A stretch of DNA of 64,000 bases from Streptomyces vinaceus (GCF_008704935.1 NZ_CP023692.1:1674001-1738000); one strand, 5' to 3'; shown: positions 43,361 to 53,053, counted from the stretch's first letter. Notes: generated from the letters alone by a model not told the origin. Numbers and translations: made by a program.

Positions 43361-44442
43361 ACGCCCTCGCCCTCGCGATCTGGATCGCCGTCCTCGTCTC
43401 CACCCTCCTGCTGGCCCTCGGCGTACGGCGCTCCCGGCCGCGCCCGGTCGGCCCGGCGCCGCGCCTGCACGACCTGTCCGAGGCCGCGTTCATGGCCGGC
43501 GGCCCCGGCGCGGTCGTCGACAGCGCGCTCGTCTCGCTGCTCGGCGACGGCCGTCTGATGGTCGGCGGTCCGGGGATCGTCGCGCTGCGGCCCGGGGCGC
43601 GGGCCGGCGACATCGCCGAGCGTGCCGTGTTCGAGGCCCTGCGGCAGGCGCCGTCCGGCTGGCTGTACCAGGTGCGGTACGCCGCCATGCTCGACCCCGC
43701 CGTCCAGGAGACCGGTGACGCGCTCGCCGCCCGCGGGCTGCTCGCCGTGCCCGGCTCCGGGCGCGGGTGGCGGCGCTGGGCGCTGGCCCAGGTCGTGGTG
43801 TGCGCGGTGTGGGTGGTGGCCTCGCTGCCCCTCACGTTCGTGGCGCTGGCGCTCGATCCCGGCCCGCAGGTGCCGTTCGTGTTCAAGGTGCTCCCGGTGC
43901 TGCTGGCCGGGATCGTCCTCGGAGCCGTCCTCGCCGCCCGGGCCCGCGGGCGGCTCACCCCGGCGGGGCGGGCCGCGCTGCGCGAGATGCGCACGCACTA
44001 CGTGAACGACCGGACCCCGCACGTGCAGACGGCCCTGTTCGGGCTGAAGGGGCTGCGGGATCCCCACCTGCGCGGGCAGCTGGTGCCGGCCGTGCGCGGT
44101 ACCCGGCTGGCGGCGGCCCAGGCGCGGGGCGCCCGGCGCGGCTCCACCTCGTCCTCCTCCTCGTCCTCGTCGTCCTCGGGCGTCTCCTGCGGGTCTTCCG
44201 CCGAGGTCCTGCCCGTCGTATGGTGCGCGGGCAGTGACGGCGGTTCCTCCTCCGGCAGTTGCGGGAGCAGCGGCTCCTCCTGCTCCGGCGGTTCCGGCGG
44301 ATCGAGCTGTTCCAGCGGATCGAGCTGCTCCAGCGGCTCCAGCTGCTCCAGTGGTTCCAGCTGCTCCAGTGGTTCCAGTTGCTCCAGCAGCAGTTCGAGT
44401 TGCGGCAGTTCGTCGGGTTCGAGCTGCAGCAGCAGTTCCTGA
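43357..44442 (+). CDS. TIGR04222-like membrane protein with a Ser/Gly/Cys hexad tail
   Basis: A 361-aa protein. There is an N-terminal hydrophobic helix (residues 3-24), a soluble part ([20 protein letters not shown]), two further helices (about 142-165 and 172-192) and a region with [20 protein letters not shown]. From residue 255 on the tail is a Ser run, then VSCGSS, then repeated S-C-S-S-G-S units, with 11 cysteines in about 100 residues. It matches my memory of TIGR04222, a domain that precedes low-complexity Cys/Ser/Gly tails and sits beside DUF692 genes. Coupled to the MNIO gene by ATGA. The tail is a good candidate substrate for cysteine modification at the membrane. What the modified tail does is unknown. 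Confidence 0.88.
   Translation: MNALALAIWIAVLVSTLLLALGVRRSRPRPVGPAPRLHDLSEAAFMAGGPGAVVDSALVSLLGDGRLMVGGPGIVALRPGARAGDIAERAVFEALRQAPSGWLYQVRYAAMLDPAVQETGDALAARGLLAVPGSGRGWRRWALAQVVVCAVWVVASLPLTFVALALDPGPQVPFVFKVLPVLLAGIVLGAVLAARARGRLTPAGRAALREMRTHYVNDRTPHVQTALFGLKGLRDPHLRGQLVPAVRGTRLAAAQARGARRGSTSSSSSSSSSSGVSCGSSAEVLPVVWCAGSDGGSSSGSCGSSGSSCSGGSGGSSCSSGSSCSSGSSCSSGSSCSSGSSCSSSSSSCGSSSGSSCSSSS
44240..44440 (+). repeat. Degenerate 18-bp repeats encoding the Ser-Cys hexads
   Basis: The 3' end of the gene is a run of near-repeats of the 18-bp unit TGCTCCAGCGGCTCCAGC and its variants, in frame with the TIGR04222-like protein. Synonymous differences (AGT/AGC, GGT/GGC, TCG/TCC) between units show that the protein repeat is kept by selection rather than by very recent copying. 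It is not a CRISPR array: there are no spacers and no constant repeat. Confidence 0.85.
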
Positions 44443-44474
44443 CCGGGCACTTCTCCTCCTCGTGGGAGTCAGCC

Positions 44475-45284
44475 ATGTTCTGGGTCCTGCTCCTCCTCAC
44501 CGCCTGGGCGGGGGTGCTGGCGTCGTGCGCCCTCCTGCTGAGGGCGGCCGCCGTGGCCTCGGTGGCCGTGCCCGCGCCGCCCGACGGCGGTGCGGGCGGA
44601 TACCGCCCCGACGAACTGAACCTGTACGAGACCGCCTACCTCGCGGGCGGCCCCCGGCGGGTCGCCGAGCTGACGCTGCTCTCCATGCAGCGGGGCCGCC
44701 GGCTGCTGCTGGCCCGCACCGGATGGGCGACCGTCGTCGACCCGGTGGGGCGGGACCCGCACGAGCACGCGGTCCTCGCCGCCCTGGGACCGGACGGGCA
44801 GGCTCCGGTGGTCGCCGTACGGAGCGCCGCGGCCCGGGACGAGGCCGTACGGGTCCTCGCGGACCGGCTCGACGCGGCGGGCCTGGCGCTGCCGGCCGCC
44901 GCGCGCGACGCCGTGGCCGGCGGGGTCCGGGCGGTGCGGCGGGCCGCCGCGCTGGTGGCGGCGACGGCGGTGGCCGCTCTGTGCCTCCCGGCGGACGGGA
45001 CCGCCCGGGCGGTGGTCCTGTGCTGGTTCTCGATGCCGCTGCTGCTCGCGCTGGGGTGCCTGGCCATCGCCCGCTTCGAGACGTACCCGTACTCCGCCTG
45101 GGCCTCCCCGGCCGGACAGCGGCTGCTCGTCGCGCTGGACCGGGAGCAGGGCGAGGCGGACCCGCTCACGGCGGTGGCGCTGCGCGGGGTCCGCGTGCTG
45201 GCGGATCCCGCCCTCCGGGCGGCTATGGCCCAGGGGGTGTCCGGCGGATCATGGCCGGGCCCGGGGCGGCCGGACACCCCCTAG
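44475..45284 (+). CDS. Second TIGR04222-like membrane protein, without Cys tail
   Basis: A 269-aa protein. The ATG at 44475 with GGGAG six bases upstream starts the protein at MFWVLLLLTAWAGVL, a membrane helix; a longer frame to 44259 only reads through the upstream repeat. It shares with its neighbour the pattern LNLYETAYLAGGPRRVAELT, two central hydrophobic helices (about 150-190) and a DPLTAVALRGVRVLADPALRAAM end, so the pair are paralogues. It lacks the Ser/Cys tail and may serve as a partner or anchor for it. Third gene of the MNIO operon. Confidence 0.86.
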   Translation: MFWVLLLLTAWAGVLASCALLLRAAAVASVAVPAPPDGGAGGYRPDELNLYETAYLAGGPRRVAELTLLSMQRGRRLLLARTGWATVVDPVGRDPHEHAVLAALGPDGQAPVVAVRSAAARDEAVRVLADRLDAAGLALPAAARDAVAGGVRAVRRAAALVAATAVAALCLPADGTARAVVLCWFSMPLLLALGCLAIARFETYPYSAWASPAGQRLLVALDREQGEADPLTAVALRGVRVLADPALRAAMAQGVSGGSWPGPGRPDTP

Positions 45285-45314
45285 CCTGAAGCCGAGTCTC
45301 CGAAGGAGGAACCC

Positions 45315-46190
45315 GTGCAGATCGCCGTCACCACCCCGACCGGAAACGTCGGCCGTCACGTCGTCGCCATGCTGGTCCGCGCCGGAGTCCGGCCTCGCGT
45401 CCTGCTGCGCGATCCCGACCGACTGGCTCCCGGGATCCGGGACGAGGTGGATGCCGTGACGGTCGACCAATACGACGCCGACGGGGTGGCGGCCGCCACC
45501 CGCGGCGTCGACTCGCTGTTCTGGGTGGATCCGACCACCGGCGGCGAGGAGCCCCTGGCGGACTACGCCCGCGCCACCGCCGCCGTGGTCCGCGCCGTCA
45601 CCGACAACCGGATCGGCCGCGTCGTCTTCCAGAGCAGCGTCGGAGCCGAGAAACGCCACGGCGCCGGCGAGATCGACGGCCTGGCGCACACCGAAGCCGC
45701 ACTGGACGACACCGGCGTCCACGTCACCCACCTCCGCTGCGGCTACTTCTTCACCAATCTCGAACTGCAACTCGACGCTCTGCGGGCGGGAACCCTCCAG
45801 GTGGTCCTTCCGCTCGACCAGCCCATGGCCTGGGTGGCGCCCCGCGACATCGCCGAGGTCGTGACCACCCGACTGCTTTCCCCCACCTGGTCCGGACGCT
45901 GCGTACAGGCGGTTCACGGACCCGTCGACCTCACCTGGCGACAGGTCGCCGACATCCTCACCGCCGCCACCGGTCGGCGGATCAGGGTCGAACGGATCAC
46001 CGACCATGCCATGCGCGTACAGCTCCACCAGGCCGGGATGACGGACGGATTGGTCGAGGCCGTGCTCGGAATGTCGACCGGCCTGCGCGAGGACTTCGTC
46101 CCCGAACAGCAGCGAACCGTCCGCACCACCACCCCGACCACCCTCGCCGCCTGGGCCTACGACCACCTCCGGCAGCGGATCGCCGACTAG
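45315..46190 (+). CDS. NmrA/SDR-like NAD(P)-binding protein
   Basis: A 291-aa atypical short-chain dehydrogenase. The N-terminal TTPTGNVGRHVVAMLVRAG is a variant of the TGxxGxxG dinucleotide loop; the body has VVFQSSVGAEK, and HLRCGYFFTNL, in the position where NmrA-like redox sensors and NADH:quinone reductases lack the catalytic Tyr-Lys pair. It may be a regulator or reductase of small quinone-like compounds. GTG start with AAGGAGGA seven bases upstream. It follows the operon of membrane proteins by 30 bp; its role in it is unclear. The use of more A/T at third positions than its neighbours hints at a different origin, but this was judged by eye only. Confidence 0.88.
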   Translation: MQIAVTTPTGNVGRHVVAMLVRAGVRPRVLLRDPDRLAPGIRDEVDAVTVDQYDADGVAAATRGVDSLFWVDPTTGGEEPLADYARATAAVVRAVTDNRIGRVVFQSSVGAEKRHGAGEIDGLAHTEAALDDTGVHVTHLRCGYFFTNLELQLDALRAGTLQVVLPLDQPMAWVAPRDIAEVVTTRLLSPTWSGRCVQAVHGPVDLTWRQVADILTAATGRRIRVERITDHAMRVQLHQAGMTDGLVEAVLGMSTGLREDFVPEQQRTVRTTTPTTLAAWAYDHLRQRIAD

Positions 46191-46275
46191 CGCATCGGGG
46201 GGACAGAGCCCGACACCGGGCGGCGGTCCTGTACAAGGACCCCGCACACCGCATCTCATCGCTTCATCCGAAGAG

Positions 46276-48012
46276 ATGAAGGCGGTCGCGATGCTGACTC
46301 CGCTCGCCCGCTGCGGAGTCGCCGCGGCGGTCCTCTCCCTCACCCTGTGCATCCCCTCCCCCCACGCCCACGCCACCACCGCCGCCCCGGGCCCGGGCCC
46401 GGACGCCCCGGGTGCGGCCGCCCGAAGCGCCGCCTCCGCGGCCCGGACGGCCGCCGCGGACGCGGGCGCCGAGCTCGTCGCGCGCCGCGCCGCCAAGGCG
46501 GCCGGCGCGCTGGACTTCCGGGCGTGTCCCGCCGTCGAGGAGCTTCCCCCGCCCGTCCGCTGCGCGACCCTGCGGGTGCCGCTCGACTACGCGCGGCCCG
46601 ACGGGCCCCCTATCTCCCTCACCGTCAGCCGGGTCCCCGCGACCCGGCACGGCGGCGCGGCGCGCCAGGGCGCGCTCGTCTACAACCCCGGCGGCCCCGG
46701 CGCCTCCGGGATGTTCTTCCCCCTCGTCTCCGGCCTCCCCGAATGGGAGCGGATCGGGGCCGCCTACGACCTCGTCGGCTACGCCCCGCGCGGAGTCGGC
46801 CGATCCTCCCCGCTGTCCTGCGAGGACCCCGCCGGCCGGACGAAGGGGCCGACGCAGGTCCCGGCGGAGCCCTCCGCCGCGTACAAGCAGCGGCGCGTCG
46901 CCGAGGCCCGGGCCTACGCCCGCGGCTGCGCCGAGCGGGCCGGCGCCGCGCTGCCGTACTACACGACCCTGGACAACGTCCGCGACCTGCACGTACTGCG
47001 CGCCGCGCTCGGCGAGGAGAAGCTGAGCTTCCTCGGCGCCTCGTACGGCACCTACCTGGGCGCCGTCTACGCCACCCTCCACCCCGGCCAGGTCCGCCGG
47101 ATGGTCCTCGACTCCGCGGTCGACCCGGACCCGCGCCGCATCTGGTACGTCAACAACCTCGACCAGGCAACCGGGTTCGAGCGGCGCTGGTACGACTTCC
47201 GCGCCTGGGCCGCCCGCCACCACGCCGCGTACCGGCTCGGCGCCACCCCCGAGGCGGTGCAGGCGAGTTACGAGCGCGTACGGGAGGCGGTGGCGCGCAC
47301 CCCGGCGGGCGGGGCCGTGGGCACCGGCGAGCTCCAGGCCGCCTTCCTCCAGGCGGCGTACTACGACGACGTCTGGCCGGAGCGGGCGGCCGCGCTCAGC
47401 GCCTTCCTGGCCGGTGACCCCGGCCCGCTGGCCGAACAGGCCCGCCCGGACCCGGAGTCGGCGGCCGCCCGCGAGAACGCGCGGGCGGTGTACACGGCGG
47501 TGCTCTGCAACGACGCCGCCTGGCCCGCGCAGTGGGAGACCTGGGACCGCGACAACACCGAACTGGCCCGCCGGGCCCCCTTCGAGACCTGGGCCAACGC
47601 CTTCCTGAACCTGCCGTGCGCGTACTGGCCGGTCGGCGAGCGGCAGCAGCCGGTGGCGGTGGGCGGCCGGCCGGGGGCGGCCGGGGCGCGGCCGGCGGCG
47701 CTGCCCCGCACGCTGGTCGTGGCGGCGGAGCGGGACGGGGCCACCCCGTACCCGGGTGCGCTGGAACTCCAGCGGCGGCTCGGCGCCGAGGCGGCCCTCG
47801 TCACCGAGGAGGGGGCGGGCTCCCACGGAGTGGTCGGCGGACGCAATGACTGCGTGGACCGTCACGTGGAGCGGTACTTGCTGACGGGTGACACCGCAGG
47901 ATGGCGTGTCACGTGTGCGCCGCATCCGGAGCCCGCACCGGTGTCGCTGGACGACCGGGCAGCAAGAGGCCCCGGGAAGGTACCCAGGGCTCTGCTGCCG
48001 CCAGTCGTCTGA
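46276..48012 (+). CDS. Secreted TAP-like alpha/beta hydrolase (tripeptidyl aminopeptidase type)
   Basis: A 578-aa exported hydrolase. The first 33 residues form a signal peptide (hydrophobic core then PSPHAHA). The catalytic domain has the oxyanion region YNPGGPGASG, the nucleophile Ser256 in GASYGTYLG, LDSAVDPDP, and a C-terminal TAP-like domain with ERDGATPYPGALEL and a His in AGSHGVVGGRNDC. Such enzymes release tripeptides from exported proteins (SlpD/E, Tap). The protein begins after an 85-bp gap behind the NmrA-like gene. The final 35 residues (RVTCAPHPE onwards) are unlike the family core but keep normal codon use. It converges with hemQ. Confidence 0.93.
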   Translation: MKAVAMLTPLARCGVAAAVLSLTLCIPSPHAHATTAAPGPGPDAPGAAARSAASAARTAAADAGAELVARRAAKAAGALDFRACPAVEELPPPVRCATLRVPLDYARPDGPPISLTVSRVPATRHGGAARQGALVYNPGGPGASGMFFPLVSGLPEWERIGAAYDLVGYAPRGVGRSSPLSCEDPAGRTKGPTQVPAEPSAAYKQRRVAEARAYARGCAERAGAALPYYTTLDNVRDLHVLRAALGEEKLSFLGASYGTYLGAVYATLHPGQVRRMVLDSAVDPDPRRIWYVNNLDQATGFERRWYDFRAWAARHHAAYRLGATPEAVQASYERVREAVARTPAGGAVGTGELQAAFLQAAYYDDVWPERAAALSAFLAGDPGPLAEQARPDPESAAARENARAVYTAVLCNDAAWPAQWETWDRDNTELARRAPFETWANAFLNLPCAYWPVGERQQPVAVGGRPGAAGARPAALPRTLVVAAERDGATPYPGALELQRRLGAEAALVTEEGAGSHGVVGGRNDCVDRHVERYLLTGDTAGWRVTCAPHPEPAPVSLDDRAARGPGKVPRALLPPVV

Positions 48013-48090
48013 ACTTCCGGGCGGGATCTCCGGCTGCGTCGTTTCGGGGGTCAGGCCGTCATCCGGACCAGCCTCCCGATCCACCGGAGG

Positions 48091-48113
48091 CCGCTCCCCA
48101 GTCAAGAGAGCGG
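48091..48113. terminator. Possible short terminator hairpin between convergent genes
   Basis: Arms CCGCTC and GAGCGG (6 bp) with an 11-base loop lie between the ends of the secreted hydrolase and hemQ, followed by TCTT on the plus strand. The stem is short and the T-tract weak, so this is only a candidate bidirectional terminator in an otherwise featureless 131-bp gap. Confidence 0.3.
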
Positions 48114-48143
48114 TCTTCCGGTTCCTTCCCCCCAGGGGAGGTA

Positions 48144-48866
48144 TCAGGCGAGCCCGGCGACCAGATCGGCGACGGACTTGCGGCGCCCGGTGTAGAAGGG
48201 CACCTCTTCACGGACGTGCATACGGGCCTCGGAGGCGCGCAGGTGACGCATGAGGTCGACGATGCGGTACAGCTCGTCGGCCTCGAAGGCCAGCATCCAC
48301 TCGTAGTCGCCCAGCGAGAAGGACGCGACCGTGTTGGCCCGGACGTCCGGGTAGCCGCGGGCCATCTTGCCGTGGTCGGCGAGCATGCGGCGGCGGTCCT
48401 CGTCGGGCAGCAGGTACCAGTCGTACGAACGCACGAACGGGTAGACGCTGACGTAGTCGCGCGCGACCTCGTCGGCCAGGAACGCCGGGATGTGCGACTT
48501 GTTGAACTCGGCCGGGCGGTGCAGGGCCATGTTCGACCACACCGGCTCCAGCGCGCGGCCCAGCTTGGTGCGGCGGAACAGGTTGTAGGCGCTCTGCAGC
48601 TCGTCCGAGGTCTCGGCGTGCCACCAGATCATGATGTCCGCGTCGGCGCGCAGGCCGGAGACGTCATAGGTGCCTCGGACGGTGATGTCCTTGGCGGCCA
48701 GCTGGTCGAACAGCTCCTGGACCTCGTCGGCGTAGCCGGCGCGGTCAGCGTCAAGACTGGGGAGAACGTCCTTCAGCTTGAAGACGGACCACAGGGTGTA
48801 GCGGATGACCTCGTTGAGGTCCTTCGCCTTCTTCCCCGCGTTGGGAATCTTCTCTGGTGCAGTCAT
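48144..48866 (-). CDS. hemQ: Coproheme decarboxylase HemQ (ChdC)
   Basis: A 240-aa enzyme of the chlorite-dismutase fold that decarboxylates coproheme to protohaem with peroxide, the last step of the coproporphyrin-dependent haem pathway of Gram-positive bacteria. It carries [35 protein letters not shown], the probable proximal His in [13 protein letters not shown], and [18 protein letters not shown]. It lacks the distal Arg context of true chlorite dismutases. The gene is 47 bp downstream of the porphyrinogen oxidase gene on the same strand and probably co-transcribed with it. A leader or signal is absent, so it is cytoplasmic. Confidence 0.97.
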   Translation of the reverse strand: MTAPEKIPNAGKKAKDLNEVIRYTLWSVFKLKDVLPSLDADRAGYADEVQELFDQLAAKDITVRGTYDVSGLRADADIMIWWHAETSDELQSAYNLFRRTKLGRALEPVWSNMALHRPAEFNKSHIPAFLADEVARDYVSVYPFVRSYDWYLLPDEDRRRMLADHGKMARGYPDVRANTVASFSLGDYEWMLAFEADELYRIVDLMRHLRASEARMHVREEVPFYTGRRKSVADLVAGLA

Positions 48867-48913
48867 GTGTCCATTGTCCCGTGTGCTGATCAGTGGTCGG
48901 TGCCAGGGGGGTC

Positions 48914-50401
48914 TTACGCGGTGCCTTGCGCGCCCACCCCGGCGAACGTGGCCTTCACCACGTCGGCGGCCCTTCCCGCGCTCGCGATGCACGCCGGGAT
49001 GCCCACGCCCTCGTACAGGGCGCCGCACACGGCGAGGCCCGGCAGGGCCGAGACGGCGGAGCGGATCCGCTCCACGCGGGCGAGGTGGCCGACCGGGTAC
49101 TGGGGCAGTCCGCCGTCCCAGCGGGTGACCGTGGAGGCGACCGGCCGGGCCGCGAGGCCCACGGCCGCGCCGAGGTCGCGCAGCGAGACGTCGACCAGCT
49201 CGGAGTCCTCGCGCCCCAGATCGCCCTCGTCCCCGTACCGGCCGACCGAGGTGCGCAGCAGGAAGAGCCCGGGGTCGGCGCCGGCCCAGGCCCACTTGTT
49301 GCTGGAGAAGGTGGAGGCCTTGATGGTCCGCCCGTCGACCGGCGGTACGAGGAACCCGCTGGCCCCGCCCTCGGTGATCGCGGCGGGCAGCTCGGAGCGC
49401 CGGAAGGCCATCGTCACCAGGGCCATGGAGGCGTACTCGACGCTCCGCAGCTCCGCGGCCGCGGCCGGGGCGAGCCCGTCCAGCAGCCGGGCGGCGGGCC
49501 CGGCCGGGACGGCCAGGACCACGGCGTCGGCCTCGATGGCCCCGGCCTCGGTGACGACCTTCCAGCCTCCGGCCGTGCGCAGGAGCTCGCGGACCGCAGT
49601 GCCGGTGCTGACGCGGGCCCCGGCCGCCCTGCACGCCTCGGCCACGGCCTGCGGGAGCCGGCCGATGCCGCCGTCGATGCCCGAGAACACGGGCCGGCCC
49701 GCCTGTTGGGCCTGCTGCGCGGCCGCCCGGTGCTGGAGTGCGCGTACGCCCTCGCCCAGCGAGGCGTGCGTACGGGCGGCCTCGAAGAGCTGGGGGACGG
49801 CGGCGCGCATGGAGATGCGGTAGGCGTCGCCGGCGTAGACCCCGCCGAGGAGGGGCTCCACCAGGCGGTCGACGACCTCGTGGCCGAGGCGGGCGGCGAC
49901 GTACTCTCCGACGGCGACGTCCTCGCCGATCTCGGTGGGCGCCAGCTCCCGTTCGGCCTCGATGCGGGCCAGGCCCTCGGCGGAGAGCACGCCGGAGGCG
50001 GCGAGCGGGGCCAGGTCGCCGGGGACGCCCATGACGTGGCCGCGCGGCATGGGCCGCAGCGCGCCGCGGGTCCACAGGTGTGCGGTGGCGGTGGCGGGCG
50101 GCTGAAGGGCCTCGCCGAGGCCCACGGCCCGGGCCAGCTCCAGGGCTTCGGGGCGGCGGGCGAGCACGGACTCGGCGCCGAGGTCCACGGGGGCGCCGGC
50201 GAGTTCACCGGCCAGCAGCTTGCCCCCGAGGCGCGGGCCCGCCTCCAGGAGCGTGACGCGCAGGCCGTCGGCGAGCAGCCGGTGGGCCGCGGCGAGCCCG
50301 GCGATGCCGCCGCCGATGACGACGGCGTGGCGGGCCGGGGCGCCTTCGCCGGCCGCCGCGGCGGTGCCGTCCGTACGCATGTCCGCTTCGTGCATGGACA
50401 C
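48914..50401 (-). CDS. hemG: Coproporphyrinogen III / protoporphyrinogen oxidase (HemY/CgoX type)
   Basis: A 495-aa flavoprotein. The FAD loop is [17 protein letters not shown], followed by [12 protein letters not shown]; the C-terminal signature is [20 protein letters not shown] with [14 protein letters not shown]. In actinobacteria this enzyme oxidises coproporphyrinogen III to coproporphyrin III before iron insertion. Three in-frame starts lie close together (M1, M3 and M8); I keep the longest. It precedes hemQ by 47 bp, and hemE lies at 53.1-54.2 kb in the same direction; the ferrochelatase is not in the window. The symbol hemY is used equally in the literature. Confidence 0.95.
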   Translation of the reverse strand: MSMHEADMRTDGTAAAAGEGAPARHAVVIGGGIAGLAAAHRLLADGLRVTLLEAGPRLGGKLLAGELAGAPVDLGAESVLARRPEALELARAVGLGEALQPPATATAHLWTRGALRPMPRGHVMGVPGDLAPLAASGVLSAEGLARIEAERELAPTEIGEDVAVGEYVAARLGHEVVDRLVEPLLGGVYAGDAYRISMRAAVPQLFEAARTHASLGEGVRALQHRAAAQQAQQAGRPVFSGIDGGIGRLPQAVAEACRAAGARVSTGTAVRELLRTAGGWKVVTEAGAIEADAVVLAVPAGPAARLLDGLAPAAAAELRSVEYASMALVTMAFRRSELPAAITEGGASGFLVPPVDGRTIKASTFSSNKWAWAGADPGLFLLRTSVGRYGDEGDLGREDSELVDVSLRDLGAAVGLAARPVASTVTRWDGGLPQYPVGHLARVERIRSAVSALPGLAVCGALYEGVGIPACIASAGRAADVVKATFAGVGAQGTA

Positions 50402-50545
50402 ATCGTCTCAGACCGCACGGCGGACGATCACCGAGGCCGGACCGTGACCGCATCGGGACCGGGTCTCAACCGGCGGGGCGAAACCCGCGGCGCCACCCTG
50501 TACGTCTCACCGGCGACATCAGCCGATCCTTCGGGGGGACCACCG

Positions 50546-51556
50546 ATGCGCACCATCCGCAGCAGCAGAGGTACGGCAGGACGACACCGCGGCGCGGCCG
50601 TACTGGCCGGGCTGTCCCTGGCCGGGGCGCTCGCGCTCACCGGGTGCTCGGACGGCCAGGACGCGGCGGGCCCGGCCTCCGCCGACAAGGCCGCGGTCGC
50701 CCCGGAGGGGGCGGCCCAGGGCAAGCCCGGAGCGGCGGCTCCCCCGGCGGCCGCCGGGCAGGCCGCCACCGGGGGATCCGACGCGGCCAAGAACGGGCAG
50801 CAGCCGGCCGTACGCCCGCACGTCATCCGTACGGCCACGCTCGCCCTGGAGACGGCGGACGCGCAGAAGGCCCTGGCCGCGGCCCGTACGGCGGCGGAGG
50901 GCGCGGGCGGGTACGTGGGCAACGAGTCCACCCGGCGCGGCGACGGGGGCCGGATCACCTCGACGCTGACCCTGCGCGTGCCGGGCGAACGCTTCGACGC
51001 GGTGCTCGGCGCCATGGAGGGCAGCGGGAAGCTCCTGAACCGCAAGGTCGAGGCGCAGGACGTGACGGAGAAGGTCGCGGACGTCGACAGCCGGGTCAGA
51101 TCGCAGCAGGCGAGCGTCGCCCGGGTGCGGGACATGATGGACAAGGCCACGGCGCTCGGTGACGTGGTGATGCTGGAGAGCGAACTGAGCAAGCGCCAGT
51201 CGGACCTGGAGTCGCTGCTCGCGCAGCAGACGGCGCTGAAGGACCAGACCTCGATGGGCACGATCACGATGGAGGTCTCGGAACCCGCCCCGAAGGCGGC
51301 GGACAAGAAGGACGAGGAGCCCTCCTTCACGGGCGCCCTGAGCGCCGGCTGGAACGCCTTCACGAGGATCGTGCGCTACCTGGCCCTGGCGCTCGCCGTC
51401 GTGCTCCCGTTCACGGTGACGGCCGCGCTGGTGCTGCTGGCCCTGCGCGCGTACCGGCGGCTGCGCCCGGCGAAGCCGAAGACGGGCCTGGTCGCGAAGA
51501 CCGTCCCGGCGGCCCGGCCCGCTGACCCGACGGAAACGACGGGGGTCCGCGACTGA
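50546..51556 (+). CDS. DUF4349 lipoprotein with coiled coil and C-terminal membrane helix
   Basis: A 336-aa protein. The signal peptide ends with lipobox LTGC (Cys34); an Ala/Pro/Gly linker follows. The DUF4349 core starts at VIRTATLALETADAQKAL and includes ITSTLTLRVPGERFDAVLGAM and a coiled-coil stretch (DSRVRSQQASVARVRDMM, continuing to about residue 230). A transmembrane helix lies near residues 275-297 and a basic tail follows. The double anchoring (lipid at one end, membrane helix at the other) implies that the core folds back on the outer face. The function is unknown. GGGGGG at 50533 precedes the ATG. Confidence 0.92.
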   Translation: MRTIRSSRGTAGRHRGAAVLAGLSLAGALALTGCSDGQDAAGPASADKAAVAPEGAAQGKPGAAAPPAAAGQAATGGSDAAKNGQQPAVRPHVIRTATLALETADAQKALAAARTAAEGAGGYVGNESTRRGDGGRITSTLTLRVPGERFDAVLGAMEGSGKLLNRKVEAQDVTEKVADVDSRVRSQQASVARVRDMMDKATALGDVVMLESELSKRQSDLESLLAQQTALKDQTSMGTITMEVSEPAPKAADKKDEEPSFTGALSAGWNAFTRIVRYLALALAVVLPFTVTAALVLLALRAYRRLRPAKPKTGLVAKTVPAARPADPTETTGVRD

Positions 51557-51636
51557 ACGGGCCTTGCGCCCGTAGCGTGTTCTCCACGAGACGGCGGTAG
51601 GCGTGCCTGCGCGGAGCACGGAGAACGGGGCGGACG

Positions 51637-53034
51637 ATGGCGACGGAACGACTGGTGGTGGTCGGGGGCGACGCGGCGGGGATGTCCGCCGCGTCGCAGG
51701 CCCGGCGCCTCAAGGGCCCTGCGGAGCTGGAGATCACGGCCTTCGAGCGCGGGCACTTCACCTCGTACTCCGCGTGCGGGATCCCGTACTGGATCGGCGG
51801 ACAGGTGCCCGGCCGGGACGACCTGATCGCCCGTACGCCCGAGGAGCACCGCGCCCGCGACATCGACCTGCGCATGCGCACGGAGGTGGTGGAGCTCGAC
51901 CTCGCCGGGGGCCGGGTGCGCACCCGCGACCTGGACTCCGGGTCCGAGGCCTGGACGGGCTACGACAAGCTCGTCCTGGCCACGGGCGCCCGGCCGGTCC
52001 GGCCCAAGCTGCCCGGGATCGCCGCGCACGGTGTGCACGGCGTCCAGACCCTGGACGACGGCCAGCGCCTGATGGCCTCTCTGGAACTCACCGAGGGGTC
52101 GGAGCACGCCGAGGGCCGCAGGGCGGTCGTCGTCGGCGCCGGCTACATCGGCGTGGAGATGGCGGAGGCGCTGGTCGCGCGCGGGTACGAGGTCACGGTC
52201 CTGCACCGCGGACCGCAGCCGATGGCCACGCTGGACCCGGACATGGGCGCCTTGGTGCACACGGCGATGAACCGGATGGGGATCCGCACGGTGTCCGGCG
52301 CGGAGGTCACCAAGATCCTCACCGACGACCAGGGCGCGGTCCGCGCGGTGGCCACGGCGGCGGGCGACGAGTACCCGGCGGACGTGGTGGTCCTCGGCAT
52401 CGGCGTGGAGCCCCGCACGGCGCTGGCCCGCGAGGCGGGGCTGCCGCTGGGCGAGTCCGGCGGCATCCTGACGGACCTGTCCATGCGGGTGCGGGGCCAC
52501 GAGAACATCTGGTCCGGCGGCGACTGCGTGGAGGTCCTGGACCTGGTGGCGGGGTGCATGCGGCACATTCCGCTCGGCACGCACGCCAACAAGCACGGCC
52601 AGGTGATCGGTTCGGGCGTGGGCGGCGGCTACGCCACCTTCCCCGGGGTGGTCGGCACGGCGGTGAGCAAGGTCTGCGACCTGGAGATCGCCCGTACGGG
52701 GCTGCGCGAGAAGGACGCCCTGGCGGCGGGTCTGCGCTTCGTGACGGCGACGATCACCTCGACGACGACGGCGGGCTACTACCCGACGGCCGCGCAGATG
52801 ACGGTCAAGATGCTCGCGGAACTGCGCACGGGCCGCCTGCTCGGGGTCCAGATCGTCGGCGGCGCGGGCTCCGCGAAGCGGGTGGACATCGCGGCGGTGG
52901 CCCTGACGGCGGGCATGACGGTGGACCAGGTGGTCTCCTTGGACCTCGGCTACGCCCCGCCGTTCTCCCCGGTCTGGGACCCGGTCCTGGTGGCCGCCCG
53001 CAAAACCGTCTCGGCCCTGCGGGCGGCGGGGTAG
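51637..53034 (+). CDS. FAD-dependent pyridine nucleotide-disulfide oxidoreductase (CoA-disulfide reductase-like)
   Basis: A 465-aa flavoprotein. The FAD loop is VVVGGDAAGMSAASQARR, the single redox Cys lies in SACGIPYWIGG, the NAD loop is VVVGAGYIGVEMAEAL, and the C-terminal dimerisation domain contains AGYYPTAAQMTVKML and FSPVWDPVL. The single Cys and the spacing match CoA-disulfide reductases and NADH oxidases/peroxidases rather than two-cysteine reductases. It keeps thiol or CoA balance in the cytoplasm. Upstream is an 80-bp gap after the DUF4349 gene; downstream it converges with hemE. An ATG start is supported by GGGGCGGAC upstream, though not a strong ribosome site. Confidence 0.94.
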   Translation: MATERLVVVGGDAAGMSAASQARRLKGPAELEITAFERGHFTSYSACGIPYWIGGQVPGRDDLIARTPEEHRARDIDLRMRTEVVELDLAGGRVRTRDLDSGSEAWTGYDKLVLATGARPVRPKLPGIAAHGVHGVQTLDDGQRLMASLELTEGSEHAEGRRAVVVGAGYIGVEMAEALVARGYEVTVLHRGPQPMATLDPDMGALVHTAMNRMGIRTVSGAEVTKILTDDQGAVRAVATAAGDEYPADVVVLGIGVEPRTALAREAGLPLGESGGILTDLSMRVRGHENIWSGGDCVEVLDLVAGCMRHIPLGTHANKHGQVIGSGVGGGYATFPGVVGTAVSKVCDLEIARTGLREKDALAAGLRFVTATITSTTTAGYYPTAAQMTVKMLAELRTGRLLGVQIVGGAGSAKRVDIAAVALTAGMTVDQVVSLDLGYAPPFSPVWDPVLVAARKTVSALRAAG

Positions 53035-53053
53035 CGCCCCCGGCCCGTTCGGA

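Noticed and set aside
44240..44440. Repeat run considered as a CRISPR array
   Set aside because: Units are contiguous without spacers, vary synonymously, and keep one reading frame; no cas genes are present.
43998..44500. Leu/Glu/Gln/Pro- and Arg/Asn/Ser-rich frames opposite the Cys-hexad repeat, and a long N-terminal extension of the second TIGR04222-like gene in another frame
   Set aside because: These only read the 18-bp repeats in other frames; the true second gene begins at 44475 with its own ribosome site and a membrane helix.
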